From NCBI RefSeq assembly GCF_008709575.1, contig NZ_VYIK01000008.1, forward strand, positions 1-37,792: DNA of 37,792 bases. Reading direction: 5' to 3'. The stretch comes from Mycobacterium sp. GTDB taxonomy: Bacteria > Actinomycetota > Actinomycetes > Mycobacteriales > Mycobacteriaceae. The notes under the pieces were generated by a model. It was not told the DNA's origin. It did no database searches and saw nothing but the letters and a program-made list of their open reading frames with translations. Every line of letters starts with the position of its first letter. Position 1 is the first letter of the stretch. The translations under genes and the position numbers were made by a program. This document shows positions 25,490 to 34,164 of this stretch, piece by piece.

Positions 25490-27058
25490 GTGAACGGTGC
25501 CCGCGCGTTACTCGATACTCTGGTGGCCGGCGGCGTGGACGTGTGTTTCGCCAACCCGGGCACCTCCGAGATGCATTTCGTGGCCGCACTGGACGCCGTC
25601 CCGCGGATGCGCGGGGTGTTAGCCCTGTTCGAGGGTGTGGCCACCGGTGCGGCCGACGGATACGCCCGCATCACGGGCCGACCGGCGGCGGTGCTGCTGC
25701 ATCTCGGCCCGGGGTTGGGCAACGGGCTGGCCAACCTGCACAACGCACGCCGCGCCCGGGTCCCGATGTTGGTGATCGTCGGCGATCACGCCAGCTACCA
25801 CAAGAAATACGACGCCCCGCTGGAATCTGACATCGACTCGGTGGCCGGCACTGTGTCGGGCTGGCTGCGGCGATCGGCCGGTGATGTGGCCGTCGACGCC
25901 GCCGAGGCCATCGCCGCCAGCCGGGCCGGGCAGGTGGCGACCCTGATTCTGCCCGCCGACGTGTCTTGGTCGGACGCGGCCACCACCGGCGCTGCGGTAC
26001 CGGCACCGCGCTCAGCGCCGGGTGTCGACGGGGACGCTGTCGAGTTGGCTGCCAAGGTGCTGCGCTCCGGTGCGCCCGCGGTGATCCTGATCGGTGGCGA
26101 TGCCACCCGGGCCGCGGGGTTACCGGCAGCCGCCCGGATCGCGGCGGCGTCCGGCGCGCGCTGGTATTGCGAGACCTTCCCGACGGTGCTGCAGCGCGGC
26201 GCCGGGGTGCCCGCTGTCGACCGGCTCGCCTACTTCGCCGAAGGCGTCGCCGACCAACTCGAGGGGGCCAAGCACCTCGTGCTGGCCGGGGCGGCGGCAC
26301 CGGTGTCTTTTTTTGCCTACCCCGGTCGGCCCAGTGCGCTGGTACCCGACGGCTGCGAGGTGCACGTGCTGGCCGGGCCCACCGGCGCTGCCGATGCCCT
26401 GCAGGCGCTGGCCGACGAGTTGGCACCCGGCACGGTCGCCCCGGTGTCCCCGCCGTCGCGTCCTCACTTGCCGAGCGGGGCGCTGACCGCAGCATCGGTC
26501 GCCGCGGTAGTCGGCGCATTACTGCCGGAACGGGCGATCGTGGTCGACGAATCCAACACGTCCGGTGTGCCACTGTCAGCAGCCACCGCGGGCGCGCCCG
26601 CCCACGATTGGCTGACACTCACCGGCGGGGCCATCGGCTACGGCATCCCCGCCGCGGTCGGCGCGGCCGTCGCCGCCCCCGAACGCCCGGTGCTGTGCCT
26701 GGAATCCGACGGCTCGGCGATGTACACCATTTCCGGTCTGTGGACTCACGCCCGGGAAAACCTCGACGTCACCACGGTGATCTACAACAACGGCGGCTAT
26801 GACATCCTGCGTCTCGAGCTGCAGCGGGTCGGCGCGGTGGAAGCACCCGGGCCCAAAGCTCAGCAACTTCTCGATTTAACGGGTCCCACCATCGATTTTG
26901 TCAAGCTGGCCGAAGCCATGGGGGTTCCGGCGCGGCGCGCCAACACCGCCGAGGAGTTCGCCGACGCGCTGCGGGCGGCGTTCGCCGAACCGGGGCCGCA
27001 TCTGATCGACGCGGTGGTGCCGTCGATGTTCGGCGGGAATCCGGCCGGGCCGCGGTAG
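25490..27058 (+). CDS. ilvX: ThDP-dependent enzyme of the acetolactate synthase family, IlvX-like
   Basis: 522 aa thiamine-diphosphate enzyme resembling M. tuberculosis IlvX (Rv3509c, 515 aa), annotated as a putative acetohydroxyacid synthase. The N-terminal Pyr domain has the catalytic Glu48 (LFEGVATGAADGYAR). The C-terminal PP domain has the metal-binding motif in the form ESDGS (Asp407), ending at Asn433-Asn434 (YNNGGYDI); the first Gly of the usual GDG is Ser. It is shorter than IlvB, and I see no evidence for an FAD domain or a regulatory subunit gene. GTG at 25490 starts 18 bases after fadD19, so read-through from the KstR promoter is likely. Its true reaction may be another decarboxylation or lyase reaction. 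Confidence 0.82.
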   Translation: MNGARALLDTLVAGGVDVCFANPGTSEMHFVAALDAVPRMRGVLALFEGVATGAADGYARITGRPAAVLLHLGPGLGNGLANLHNARRARVPMLVIVGDHASYHKKYDAPLESDIDSVAGTVSGWLRRSAGDVAVDAAEAIAASRAGQVATLILPADVSWSDAATTGAAVPAPRSAPGVDGDAVELAAKVLRSGAPAVILIGGDATRAAGLPAAARIAAASGARWYCETFPTVLQRGAGVPAVDRLAYFAEGVADQLEGAKHLVLAGAAAPVSFFAYPGRPSALVPDGCEVHVLAGPTGAADALQALADELAPGTVAPVSPPSRPHLPSGALTAASVAAVVGALLPERAIVVDESNTSGVPLSAATAGAPAHDWLTLTGGAIGYGIPAAVGAAVAAPERPVLCLESDGSAMYTISGLWTHARENLDVTTVIYNNGGYDILRLELQRVGAVEAPGPKAQQLLDLTGPTIDFVKLAEAMGVPARRANTAEEFADALRAAFAEPGPHLIDAVVPSMFGGNPAGPR

Positions 27059-27161
27059 CAACCGCGGCGGGTGGGGGCATCACGACGGCGGGGTCGGCGG
27101 CCAGGTGCTGGAAGATTTCGCCGAGCGCCGGAGGGTTCTGAGCGGTGTCGTCGCCATCGGT

Positions 27162-28670
27162 CTAACGGCGGATCGGCCAGACCGGATCGGCGGTGTCGAG
27201 GCCCTCGGCCGACAGCTGCCGCTTGAGCACCTTGAACGTCGCGGTGCGCGGCAGATCGGTGCTGACCCGCACATACGACGGCCACTGCTTGGGTCCCAGG
27301 TCGGGCTGTGCGGCTAAAAAGGCGCGGAACTCGTCGGCGTCGAATTCGGCACCGGGCTTCATCACCAAAGCCGCCATCACTTGGTCGCCGACCGAGGGGG
27401 CCGGTATCGCATAGACCGCGACCTCCCGTACTTCGGGATGGCGTGCCAACACCCGCTCGATCGGTGCTGTGCCGAGGTTTTCCCCGTCCACCCGCAGCCA
27501 ATCACCCAGCCGGCCTGCGAAATACACGTAGCCCTGCTCGTCACGGTAGGCCAGATCGCCGCTGTGGTACACGCCGTCGGCCATCCGCTGTGCGTCGGCC
27601 TGCGGATCGTTGTAGTAGCCCTCGAATCGACCCGGACCGGCGGTGTTGACCAGTTCGCCGACCACTCCGGGCGGACACGCTGCACCGGTGTCGGGGTCGA
27701 CGATGTCGATCCCGGCCGGCAGCGGACCCAGCGAGCCCTCCGGGGTCTCGGGAGTGCGGCTGATTGCCACTCCGCCCTCGGTCGACCCGAACCCGTCGAC
27801 GGCGACACAGCCGAACCGGCGGGCGAACCGCTCCACGTCCTCGGGCGCGCCCTCGTTGCCGTACATCGCTTTCAGCGGGTTGTCCGCGTCGTCGTCGTGT
27901 TCCGGGGTGGCCAGCACGTACGACAGCGGCTTGCCCACGTAATTGGCGTAGGTCACGCCGTATCGGCGGACGTCAGGCAGGAAACCCGATGCGGAAAACT
28001 TGCGCCGCAACACCATCGAGCCGCGGCAAGCCACCGCCACCGACCACCCGACCAGCACCGCATTGGAGTGGAACAACGGCATCGACACATAGCAACGGTC
28101 GTCAGGGCCCAGTCCGAAACGCTCGGTCATCGTCACACCGGCGATGCCGACCTTGCCCTGACTGCACTTGACCGCCTTGGGATCACCGCTGGTGCCGGAA
28201 GTGAAGATCAGCATGAACAGGTCGTCGGGAGCTGCGGTGCGAAAGCCTATCTCGGCGTCGGCGTGGGCGGCCACCTCGTCGGACCACTCGGTGGAATCGA
28301 CCTTGATGTGCAGCAGGTCGCCAAGCGGCGCCGCGGATCTCGAGTCAGTCAGCACCAGCTGGCAGTCGGCATGCTCGATGTCACGGGCCAGCGCGGCACC
28401 GCGGCGTACCGGGTTCAGACCGACCGGCACGATGCCGGTCAGGCCGGCGGCAACTAGCAGTGCCGAGAAGAAGGGCGTATTTTCCAGCAACACCCCGACA
28501 TGCGGGGGCCGGGCCGGGTCGAGCCGGTCGCGCAGCGCCGCCGCGACCGCGGCCCCGTGTCGAAGGTGGTCGTGCCAGCTGATGAACGAATCCTCGAAGT
28601 AGACTCCCCGATCCTCGATGTCGACCAGCGGTTTCAATAAGTCGGTGACGGTGGGCAGCGTCTCGTTCAC
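27162..28670 (-). CDS. fadD17: Steroid side-chain acyl-CoA synthetase FadD17
   Basis: 502 aa acyl-CoA synthetase, the length of M. tuberculosis FadD17 (Rv3506), which it follows closely. FadD17 activates steroid acids with a shortened (C5) side chain. Motifs: FTSGTSGDPKAVK at about 163-175, DGFGSTEGG, and GRLGDWLRVDGENLGTAPIE; the C-terminal lysine region is PRTATFKVLKR. GTG at 28670 gives the family length; a TTG at 28682 would add four residues. It lies 36 bases downstream of fadE27 in the fadE26-fadE27-fadD17 operon. The gap holds an imperfect 18-bp direct repeat (28683-28718) that overlaps the end of fadE27. The 103 bases after its stop hold no gene I can support. Confidence 0.94.
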   Translation of the reverse strand: MNETLPTVTDLLKPLVDIEDRGVYFEDSFISWHDHLRHGAAVAAALRDRLDPARPPHVGVLLENTPFFSALLVAAGLTGIVPVGLNPVRRGAALARDIEHADCQLVLTDSRSAAPLGDLLHIKVDSTEWSDEVAAHADAEIGFRTAAPDDLFMLIFTSGTSGDPKAVKCSQGKVGIAGVTMTERFGLGPDDRCYVSMPLFHSNAVLVGWSVAVACRGSMVLRRKFSASGFLPDVRRYGVTYANYVGKPLSYVLATPEHDDDADNPLKAMYGNEGAPEDVERFARRFGCVAVDGFGSTEGGVAISRTPETPEGSLGPLPAGIDIVDPDTGAACPPGVVGELVNTAGPGRFEGYYNDPQADAQRMADGVYHSGDLAYRDEQGYVYFAGRLGDWLRVDGENLGTAPIERVLARHPEVREVAVYAIPAPSVGDQVMAALVMKPGAEFDADEFRAFLAAQPDLGPKQWPSYVRVSTDLPRTATFKVLKRQLSAEGLDTADPVWPIRR

Positions 28671-28706
28671 GGTCGGGTTCAATGCCTGCTGTGCGTGCTG
28701 TGCCTG

Positions 28707-29798
28707 CTATGCCGGAGTCTCCGCGAGTTCGCGGCCAATCGTGCGCAACGCCCCGGTGGCGCTGCCGAGCGCGAACTCAATCTGTTTGGCGGCAAGGAAA
28801 TAGCGATGCACCGGGTGATCGATATCGATGCCGACACCGCCGTGAACGTGCACAATAGTGTGCGCCACTCGGTGTCCAGCCTCGGCGGCCCAGAACGCGG
28901 CGGTGGCAACCTCGGTGTCGGCGGGCAAGTCCGCGCTCAGACGCCACGCCGCCTGGGTGAGCGTCAGGCGCAGCCCCTTCACGTCGATGTATCCGTCCGC
29001 AAGTCGTTGGGCCACTGCCTGGAAGCTGCCGATCGGTCGATCGAACTGTTCGCGGGTGCGGGCGTACTCGGCGGTCAACTGCAGACCGCGGTCGAGCACC
29101 CCGAGCTGATATGCGCTGTGACCCAGGGCGCGCAGCCGGGTGATCGAGCCGGCAACGTCGTCGCCGGCGAGCATCCGGGTCCGGTCGACGTCGACGTCGT
29201 CCAACCGGAGCTGTCCGATGCTGCCCAGGCCGGTGGTTTGCATGGGTGTCACCGCGGCCTCGTCGGCAGTAACTAGGAAAACCGCAGTGCCGGAATCGGT
29301 TTCGGCGGGAACGAGAAAGCCGTCGGCTACTGGCGCGTAGCCGACCTGGGTACGTGTTCCGTTGAGACGATAGCCGTGGCCGGCGGGCGCGGCCCGCACC
29401 GGCCCGTCTCCCATTTCGCCGTCCAACGCAACGGTGAGGATCCTCGAGCCCGCGACGGCGGGTCTTCCCCACTGTTGTGCCAGCTCGGTCGAGCCAAACC
29501 GGGCCAGCGCGCCAGCGGCCAACACCACCGACTCCAGGTAGGGGACCGCGGCGAGTTGGCGACCCAACGCCACCAACACCGCGGTTTGTTCCAGCACTCC
29601 GTAACCGCCACCGCCCAACGATTCCGGTGCCGCGGTACTCAGGACGTCGGCGTCGATGAGCTTGCGCCACAGGTCGCGGTCGAAACGCTGGTCGAGGCCG
29701 TCCAGCTCACGCTGGTGGTCGGGCGTGCACACTGCATCCACGATCGTGCCGACCAGATCGCCCAGCTCCTGCGCGGCTTCGGTTGTCGAGAAGTCCAT
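28707..29798 (-). CDS. fadE27: Acyl-CoA dehydrogenase subunit FadE27 (ChsE5)
   Basis: 363 aa acyl-CoA dehydrogenase-fold subunit like M. tuberculosis FadE27 (Rv3505, 373 aa). In the cholesterol pathway FadE26 and FadE27 form an alpha2-beta2 heterotetramer (ChsE4-ChsE5) that dehydrogenates the C26-oyl-CoA side chain; the beta-type subunit contributes to FAD binding but not the catalytic base. Conserved blocks include EQFDRPIGSFQAVAQRLAD and VHGGVGIDIDHPVHRYFLAAK near the C-terminus. ATG at 29798 has a GGAGG site four bases upstream. Only 19 bases separate it from fadE26. Confidence 0.94.
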   Translation of the reverse strand: MDFSTTEAAQELGDLVGTIVDAVCTPDHQRELDGLDQRFDRDLWRKLIDADVLSTAAPESLGGGGYGVLEQTAVLVALGRQLAAVPYLESVVLAAGALARFGSTELAQQWGRPAVAGSRILTVALDGEMGDGPVRAAPAGHGYRLNGTRTQVGYAPVADGFLVPAETDSGTAVFLVTADEAAVTPMQTTGLGSIGQLRLDDVDVDRTRMLAGDDVAGSITRLRALGHSAYQLGVLDRGLQLTAEYARTREQFDRPIGSFQAVAQRLADGYIDVKGLRLTLTQAAWRLSADLPADTEVATAAFWAAEAGHRVAHTIVHVHGGVGIDIDHPVHRYFLAAKQIEFALGSATGALRTIGRELAETPA

Positions 29799-29817
29799 GC
29801 GTCCTCCATCCACTCCG

Positions 29818-30999
29818 TCACCGATTGGCCCGAGGCAGGCCCAGCGCCACCATGGCAATAATGTCGCGCTGCACTTCGTTGGTGCCGCCGCCAAACGTCA
29901 GAATCAGACAGGCCCGGTGCATTCGCTCGATCCGGCCGCGCAGCAGCGCGCCCGGTGAATCCTGACGTACCGTAGCCCCGGATCCCAACACTTCCATCAG
30001 AAGCCGGTAGGCTTCGGTCGCCAGTTCGGTGCCGAACACCTTCGCCGCCGACGCGTCCGCCGGCGACGGGGTAGTGGTGTCCGAGGACGCCAGCTCCCAG
30101 TTGATCAGCTTGAGCACCTCGACCTTGGCGTGCACTCGCGCCAGGTTGAGCTGGACCCACTCCGAGTCGATGAGCCGCGCCCCGCCGGCATCCTTGGTGT
30201 TCTGCGCCCACTCCCGAACCTGGTTGAGCGCGGTGATGATGGGCTGCGCGGACACCAGCGCGACACGCTCGTGGTTGAGCTGGTTGGTGACTAGCTTCCA
30301 GCCGCCGTTTTCTTCGCCGACCCGGTTGGCCACCGGAACCCGCACATCGGAGTAATAGGTGGCGCTGGTGTCCGGGCCGGCCATGGTGTGTACCGGCGTC
30401 CAGGAAAAGCCCTCGGCGTTCGTCGGAACAATCAACACCGAGATGCCGCGGTGCTTCTTGGCCTCGCTGTTGGTGCGCACGGCCAGCCACACATAGTCGG
30501 CGTAGGCGATCAGGCTGGTCCACATCTTTTGTCCGTTGACGATGTAGTCGTCGCCGTCGCGCACCGCCGTGGTCCTCAGGTTGGCCAAGTCGGTGCCGGC
30601 CCCGGGCTCGGAGTAGCCGATGGAAAAGTGCAGCTCGCCGGCGGCGATCTTCGGCAGGTAGAACTTCTTCTGCTGTTCGGTCCCGAACGCCATGATCGTC
30701 GGCGCGACGCTGTTGATCGTCAGGAACGGCACCGGCGCGCCGGCGATCGCGGCCTCGTCGGTGAAGATCAGCTGGTCCATCGCCGAGCGGGCCTGCCCGC
30801 CGTACTCTTTCGGCCAGCCCAGCGCCAGCCAGCCGTCGCGGCCCATTTGCGCCACCGTCTCCCGGTAGACGTTGCCGCGACCGACCTCGCCCGACGTCGA
30901 GTTCAGCGCTTCGCGTCGCTCCGGGGTCATCAGCTTGGCGAAGTACGACCGCAGTTCGCGGCGCAGTTCCTCCTGCTCCGGGGTGTAACTGATACGCAT
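29818..30999 (-). CDS. fadE26: Acyl-CoA dehydrogenase catalytic subunit FadE26 (ChsE4)
   Basis: 393 aa catalytic subunit of the FadE26-FadE27 heterotetramer, oxidising 3-oxocholest-4-en-26-oyl-CoA with FAD. It follows M. tuberculosis FadE26 (Rv3504, 400 aa) closely. Glu244 in QLNHERVAL aligns with the catalytic Glu247 of ChsE4; the three-residue shift is explained by a shorter loop after AVRTN at about residue 177. Start is ATG at 30999 (MRISYTPEQEELRRELR); the frame extends 12 codons upstream to another ATG, but the family begins here. A KstR box lies 50 bases upstream. First gene of the fadE26-fadE27-fadD17 operon. Confidence 0.95.
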   Translation of the reverse strand: MRISYTPEQEELRRELRSYFAKLMTPERREALNSTSGEVGRGNVYRETVAQMGRDGWLALGWPKEYGGQARSAMDQLIFTDEAAIAGAPVPFLTINSVAPTIMAFGTEQQKKFYLPKIAAGELHFSIGYSEPGAGTDLANLRTTAVRDGDDYIVNGQKMWTSLIAYADYVWLAVRTNSEAKKHRGISVLIVPTNAEGFSWTPVHTMAGPDTSATYYSDVRVPVANRVGEENGGWKLVTNQLNHERVALVSAQPIITALNQVREWAQNTKDAGGARLIDSEWVQLNLARVHAKVEVLKLINWELASSDTTTPSPADASAAKVFGTELATEAYRLLMEVLGSGATVRQDSPGALLRGRIERMHRACLILTFGGGTNEVQRDIIAMVALGLPRANR

Positions 31000-31049
31000 T
31001 CCGGCCGCCCTCCGGTCGTCTTTACGGCTCGCCAATTCGACACCCTGGT

Positions 31050-31063
31050 TGTAACACGTTCTA
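31050..31063. promoter_or_regulatory. KstR operator, fadE26 / fdxD divergent promoter
   Basis: TGTAACACGTTCTA fits TnnAACnnGTTnnA and is identical to the box at 23812. It lies 50 bases from the fadE26 ATG and 85 bases from the fdxD GTG. Confidence 0.9.
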
Positions 31064-31148
31064 GTCAGAGGGTCCAGCGGCCGGTCGGCCCCTACCTGTG
31101 GTCTTATGCTGGTGATGCGTACCCAGGGTCAGCTTCAGGGAGGATGCC

Positions 31149-31340
31149 GTGCGAGTCATAGTGGACCGTGACCGGTGTGAAGGTAACGCGGTGTGCATGG
31201 GAATCGCACCGGATCTCTTCGAGCTCGACGACGACGATTACGCCGTCGTCAAAATCGATCCGATTCCCGCCGACCGGGAACAGCTGGCCGAGCAGGCGAT
31301 CGCCGAGTGTCCGCGCGCTGCACTCAAGCGGGAAGACTAG
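31149..31340 (+). CDS. fdxD: Ferredoxin FdxD, 3Fe-4S type
   Basis: 63 aa ferredoxin, the same length as M. tuberculosis FdxD (Rv3503c). Cluster ligands are Cys10, Cys16 (CEGNAVC) and Cys54 (ECPRAAL). Three cysteines and the acidic middle (ELDDDDY) suit a 3Fe-4S electron donor to P450s. It is a plausible partner of CYP142 or CYP125 or of another steroid-induced redox enzyme. GTG at 31149 has a GGGAGG site five bases upstream. Its last codons lie inside a 57-bp tandem duplication that repeats its stop codon and 3' flank. It forms an operon with hsd4A. Confidence 0.94.
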   Translation: MRVIVDRDRCEGNAVCMGIAPDLFELDDDDYAVVKIDPIPADREQLAEQAIAECPRAALKRED

Positions 31341-31445
31341 CGGCGATCGCAAGCGCGGCGAAGCCGGGCGCAGCGGGTCGCCGCCGGAGAAGACTAGCGG
31401 CGATCGCAAGCGCGGCGAAGCCGGGCGCAGCGGGTCGCCGCCGGA
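31332..31445. repeat. 57-bp perfect tandem duplication after fdxD
   Basis: Two exact 57-bp copies (31332-31388 and 31389-31445). The first contains the last two codons and stop (GAAGACTAG) of fdxD, so the unit spans a gene end and the following spacer. Each unit is GC-rich, with a CGGC-GAA-GCCG hairpin at its centre and partly complementary ends (GGCGA... / ...TCGCC). It resembles the small intergenic repeats common in mycobacteria, but I cannot assign it to a named family. It lengthens the fdxD-hsd4A spacer. Confidence 0.95.
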
Positions 31446-31466
31446 CGGACGAGAGGTAGTCATCAA

Positions 31467-32384
31467 TTGACTGGTAATACGACCACGGCCGACCTGTCCG
31501 GGAAGATCGCGGTGGTCACCGGTGCGGCCGCGGGATTGGGTCGTGCCGAGGCGATTGGCTTGGCTCGTTCCGGTGCCACCGTCGTCGTCAACGACCTCGC
31601 TGCAGCGCTGGACGCATCCGACGTCGTCGATGAGATCGGCGCTGTCGGCAGCAACGCGGTCGTGGTCAGCGGCGATATCAGCCAACGCGCCACCGCGGAC
31701 GAGCTGATCAGCTGCGCCGACCGGCTCGGCGGATTGGACATCGTGGTCAACAACGCCGGGATTCTCCGGGACCGGATGCTCTTCAACATGTCCGACGAGG
31801 AATGGGACGCCGTGATCGCCGTGCATCTGCGCGGCCACTTTCTGCTCACCCGAAACGCCGCCACCTACTGGCGATCCAAGGCCAAGGAGGCTCCTGCAGC
31901 AGGCGGCGTGGTCTACGGCCGAATTATCAACACCTCCTCGGAGGCGGGCCTGCTCGGCCCTGCCGGGCAGGCCAACTACGGCGCCGCGAAAGCCGGTATC
32001 ACCGCGCTGACCCTCTCAGCGGCGCGGGCGTTGGGCGGCTATGGCGTGCGGGCGAATGTGATCTGCCCCCGGGCCCGGACCGCGATGACCGTCGGGGTTT
32101 TCGGCGCGGCACCACAGACCGACGGCATCGATCCGCTCTCACCCGAGCATGTGGTCACCCTGGTTCGTTTCCTGGCCTCCCCGGCCGCCGACGCGGTCAA
32201 CGGCCAGGTTTTCATCGTGTATGGCCCCAAGGTCACCCTGATGGCGGCGCCGGCGATGGAGCGCCAGTTCGCCGCCGACGGTCTGGCCTGGGATGTCCAG
32301 GAACTCAGCACCACGCTGCATGATTATTTTGCCGGGCGCGACCCCAAGCAGAACTTTGCCCCGGCCTGGCTGACGGGATCCTGA
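31467..32384 (+). CDS. hsd4A: Hydroxysteroid / beta-hydroxyacyl-CoA dehydrogenase Hsd4A
   Basis: 305 aa SDR close to M. tuberculosis Rv3502c (317 aa, Hsd4A). Hsd4A-type enzymes act in sterol side-chain degradation as steroid beta-hydroxyacyl-CoA dehydrogenase and also show 17-beta-hydroxysteroid dehydrogenase activity in other mycobacteria. Motifs: TGAAAGLG cofactor loop, NNAG, active site Ser in NTSSEAG and Tyr-x3-Lys in YGAAKAG. The start appears to be TTG at 31467, 10 bases after GAGAGG; no ATG or GTG in frame lies near the conserved ADLSGKIAVVTG. It follows fdxD and the 57-bp duplication. It is the last gene before otsA; mce4 is absent at this place. Confidence 0.9.
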   Translation: MTGNTTTADLSGKIAVVTGAAAGLGRAEAIGLARSGATVVVNDLAAALDASDVVDEIGAVGSNAVVVSGDISQRATADELISCADRLGGLDIVVNNAGILRDRMLFNMSDEEWDAVIAVHLRGHFLLTRNAATYWRSKAKEAPAAGGVVYGRIINTSSEAGLLGPAGQANYGAAKAGITALTLSAARALGGYGVRANVICPRARTAMTVGVFGAAPQTDGIDPLSPEHVVTLVRFLASPAADAVNGQVFIVYGPKVTLMAAPAMERQFAADGLAWDVQELSTTLHDYFAGRDPKQNFAPAWLTGS

Positions 32385-32404
32385 TCTCGGCGCGCAGCAC
32401 CGAT

Positions 32405-33856
32405 TCAGCCGTCGGGTGGTCGTGCCTCGGCGAGGGCGTCGAGAAACGACCGGGCCCAGCGGTCCACGTCATGGGTGAGCACCTGGCGTCGCAGGATCCG
32501 CATGCGGCGCCGGCCTTCCTGCTCGGACTGGTTCAGCGCTGCCTCGATCGCATCCTTGACGCCTTCCAGGTCATGCGGGTTGACCAAGTAGGCCTGCCGA
32601 AGTTCGGCTGCCGCACCGGTGAATTCGCTCAGCACCAAGGCGCCGCCGAGGTCGCTGCGGCAGGCGACGTACTCCTTGGCCACCAGGTTCATCCCGTCGC
32701 GCAGCGGCGTGACCAGCATGACGTCAGCAGCCACGAAGAACGCGATCAGTTCGTCCCGCGGTACCGGGCGGTGCAGGTAGTGCACCACCGGGTGACCGAC
32801 TTCGGCGTATTCACCGTTGATGTGACCGACTTGGCGTTCGATGTCTTGACGCAGGATCTGGTAGCTCTCCACCCGTTCGCGGCTGGGAGTGGCCAGCTGG
32901 ACCAGCACCGTGTCGTCGCGTTTGACGCGCCCGTCGGCGAGCAGCTCTGCAAACGCCTTCAGCCGCACGTCGATGCCCTTGGTGTAGTCGAGCCGGTCGA
33001 CGCCGAGCAGGATCTTGCGCGGGTTTCCGATCTCGGCTCGGATTTCGCGGGCTCGCCGGCGGATGGTACGGTCCCGGGCCTTGCGATCCAGGCTGGCGGA
33101 GTCGATGGAGATCGGAAACGCCCCCACCCGAACGGTGCGGGAGCCGAGGTGCACCTCGCCGAACCGCGACCGCACCCCGACAGATCCCCGGGAGGTGCTG
33201 GCGTCGAGCAGACGCCGCGCCAGGATCAGGAAATTCTGGGCGCCGCCGGTCAGATGGAAGCCGACCAAATCCGCGCCGAGCAGCCCTTCCACGATCTCGG
33301 TGCGCCACGGCATCTGCATGAACAGCTCCACCGGGGGAAACGGGATGTGCAGGAAAAACCCGATGATCAGGTCCGGTCGCAGCTCGCGCAGCATCTTGGG
33401 GACGAGCTGCAACTGGTAGTCCTGTACCCACACGGTCGCGCCCGGCGCGGCAGCGTTGGCGGCGGCTTCGGCGAATCGCCGGTTGACGTCGACGTAACGC
33501 TCCCACCATTCGCGGTGGTAGATCGGCTTGACGATCACGTCGTGGTACAGCGGCCACAGGGTCGCGTTGGAGAATCCCTCGTAGTATTCAGCGACATCGT
33601 CTGCGCTCAGCCGGACCGGGTGCAGTCGCATCTCGTCATCGGCGATAACGTCCTCGGCGGCGTCGACGATCCCCGGCCAGCCGATCCAGGCCCCGCGACG
33701 GCGCCGCAGCAGCGGCTCCAACGCGGTGACGAGCCCGCCCGGGGCGCGTTTCCAGGTGGTGCTGCCATCGGGCAGCTGTTCCATGTCGATGGGCAGCCGG
33801 TTGGCCACGACGACGAAATCAGAACCCCCTGAGCGCTCGCCTGCCCGGGGGGTCAT
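32405..33856 (-). CDS. otsA: Trehalose-6-phosphate synthase
   Basis: 483 aa GT20 glycosyltransferase that joins glucose from a nucleotide sugar (UDP- or ADP-glucose) to glucose-6-phosphate. Trehalose is a core mycobacterial sugar (cord factor, stress). Family landmarks: ANRLP (Arg20) and the Gly-Gly at 40-41 of the N-terminal loop, [17 protein letters not shown] (nucleotide-sugar site) and [14 protein letters not shown] near the C-terminus. It matches the M. tuberculosis OtsA (Rv3490, 500 aa) type. ATG at 33856 directly abuts the stop of the preceding micro-gene, so the two are co-translated. It is convergent with hsd4A with 20 bases between. Confidence 0.96.
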   Translation of the reverse strand: MTPRAGERSGGSDFVVVANRLPIDMEQLPDGSTTWKRAPGGLVTALEPLLRRRRGAWIGWPGIVDAAEDVIADDEMRLHPVRLSADDVAEYYEGFSNATLWPLYHDVIVKPIYHREWWERYVDVNRRFAEAAANAAAPGATVWVQDYQLQLVPKMLRELRPDLIIGFFLHIPFPPVELFMQMPWRTEIVEGLLGADLVGFHLTGGAQNFLILARRLLDASTSRGSVGVRSRFGEVHLGSRTVRVGAFPISIDSASLDRKARDRTIRRRAREIRAEIGNPRKILLGVDRLDYTKGIDVRLKAFAELLADGRVKRDDTVLVQLATPSRERVESYQILRQDIERQVGHINGEYAEVGHPVVHYLHRPVPRDELIAFFVAADVMLVTPLRDGMNLVAKEYVACRSDLGGALVLSEFTGAAAELRQAYLVNPHDLEGVKDAIEAALNQSEQEGRRRMRILRRQVLTHDVDRWARSFLDALAEARPPDG

Positions 33857-34021
33857 TCAGGTCTCGCTTTTCGCCGGTCCAATACCGAGCATCGACAAGA
33901 AAATGCGGCATTCGTCGGCGTCGTTCGCGTACGCCGCCACGACACGCCTGGCCTGGCGTGCGGTGCTGTCAGTCAGCGGTTCCACATCGTCGATCTCGCC
34001 AGGATCAGATTTAGCAGGCAT
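33857..34021 (-). CDS. 54-residue conserved small protein upstream of otsA (Rv3489-like)
   Basis: Micro-gene reading MPAKSDPGEIDDVEPL and ending MLGIGPAKSET, 54 aa. M. tuberculosis has a 55-aa gene (Rv3489) in the same place before otsA. The protein is charged, with one Cys (DADECRIFLSMLG), no signal peptide and no membrane span. The end ECRIFLSMLGIGP could be a short helix-turn segment. The stop is followed immediately by the otsA ATG, indicating translational coupling. Function unknown; a regulatory role for trehalose synthesis is only a guess from position. Confidence 0.8.
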   Translation of the reverse strand: MPAKSDPGEIDDVEPLTDSTARQARRVVAAYANDADECRIFLSMLGIGPAKSET

Positions 34022-34164
34022 GACACAACTCTATGCGAAAGAGACATCGGGCCGAAGCCGGCTTGGCTCACCCGCCGTCGGGGATGTCCAACCCCCCTGG
34101 CGGCACGTTACATCCTGGCCGTAGTGTGCAAACAATCCAGCGCAAGCAAGCGAGGTGGGCGGCA

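Noticed and set aside
27059..27161. Coding-like minus-strand sequence in frame after the fadD17 stop
   Set aside because: The M. tuberculosis protein ends at the same PVWPIRR, so this is probably spacer; no start codon or family match supports a separate gene.
31332..31445. CRISPR array at the 57-bp duplication (and at 37684)
   Set aside because: Units are directly adjacent with no spacers and no cas genes.
32471..33832. 453-codon plus-strand frame opposite otsA
   Set aside because: Shadow of a well-supported conserved gene; composition is typical of antisense GC-rich frames.
34022..34164. Operator or promoter motif upstream of the atypical crotonase gene
   Set aside because: No KstR or KstR2-type (AnCAAGnnCTTGnT) palindrome could be found; CAAGCAAGCGAGG is not symmetric.
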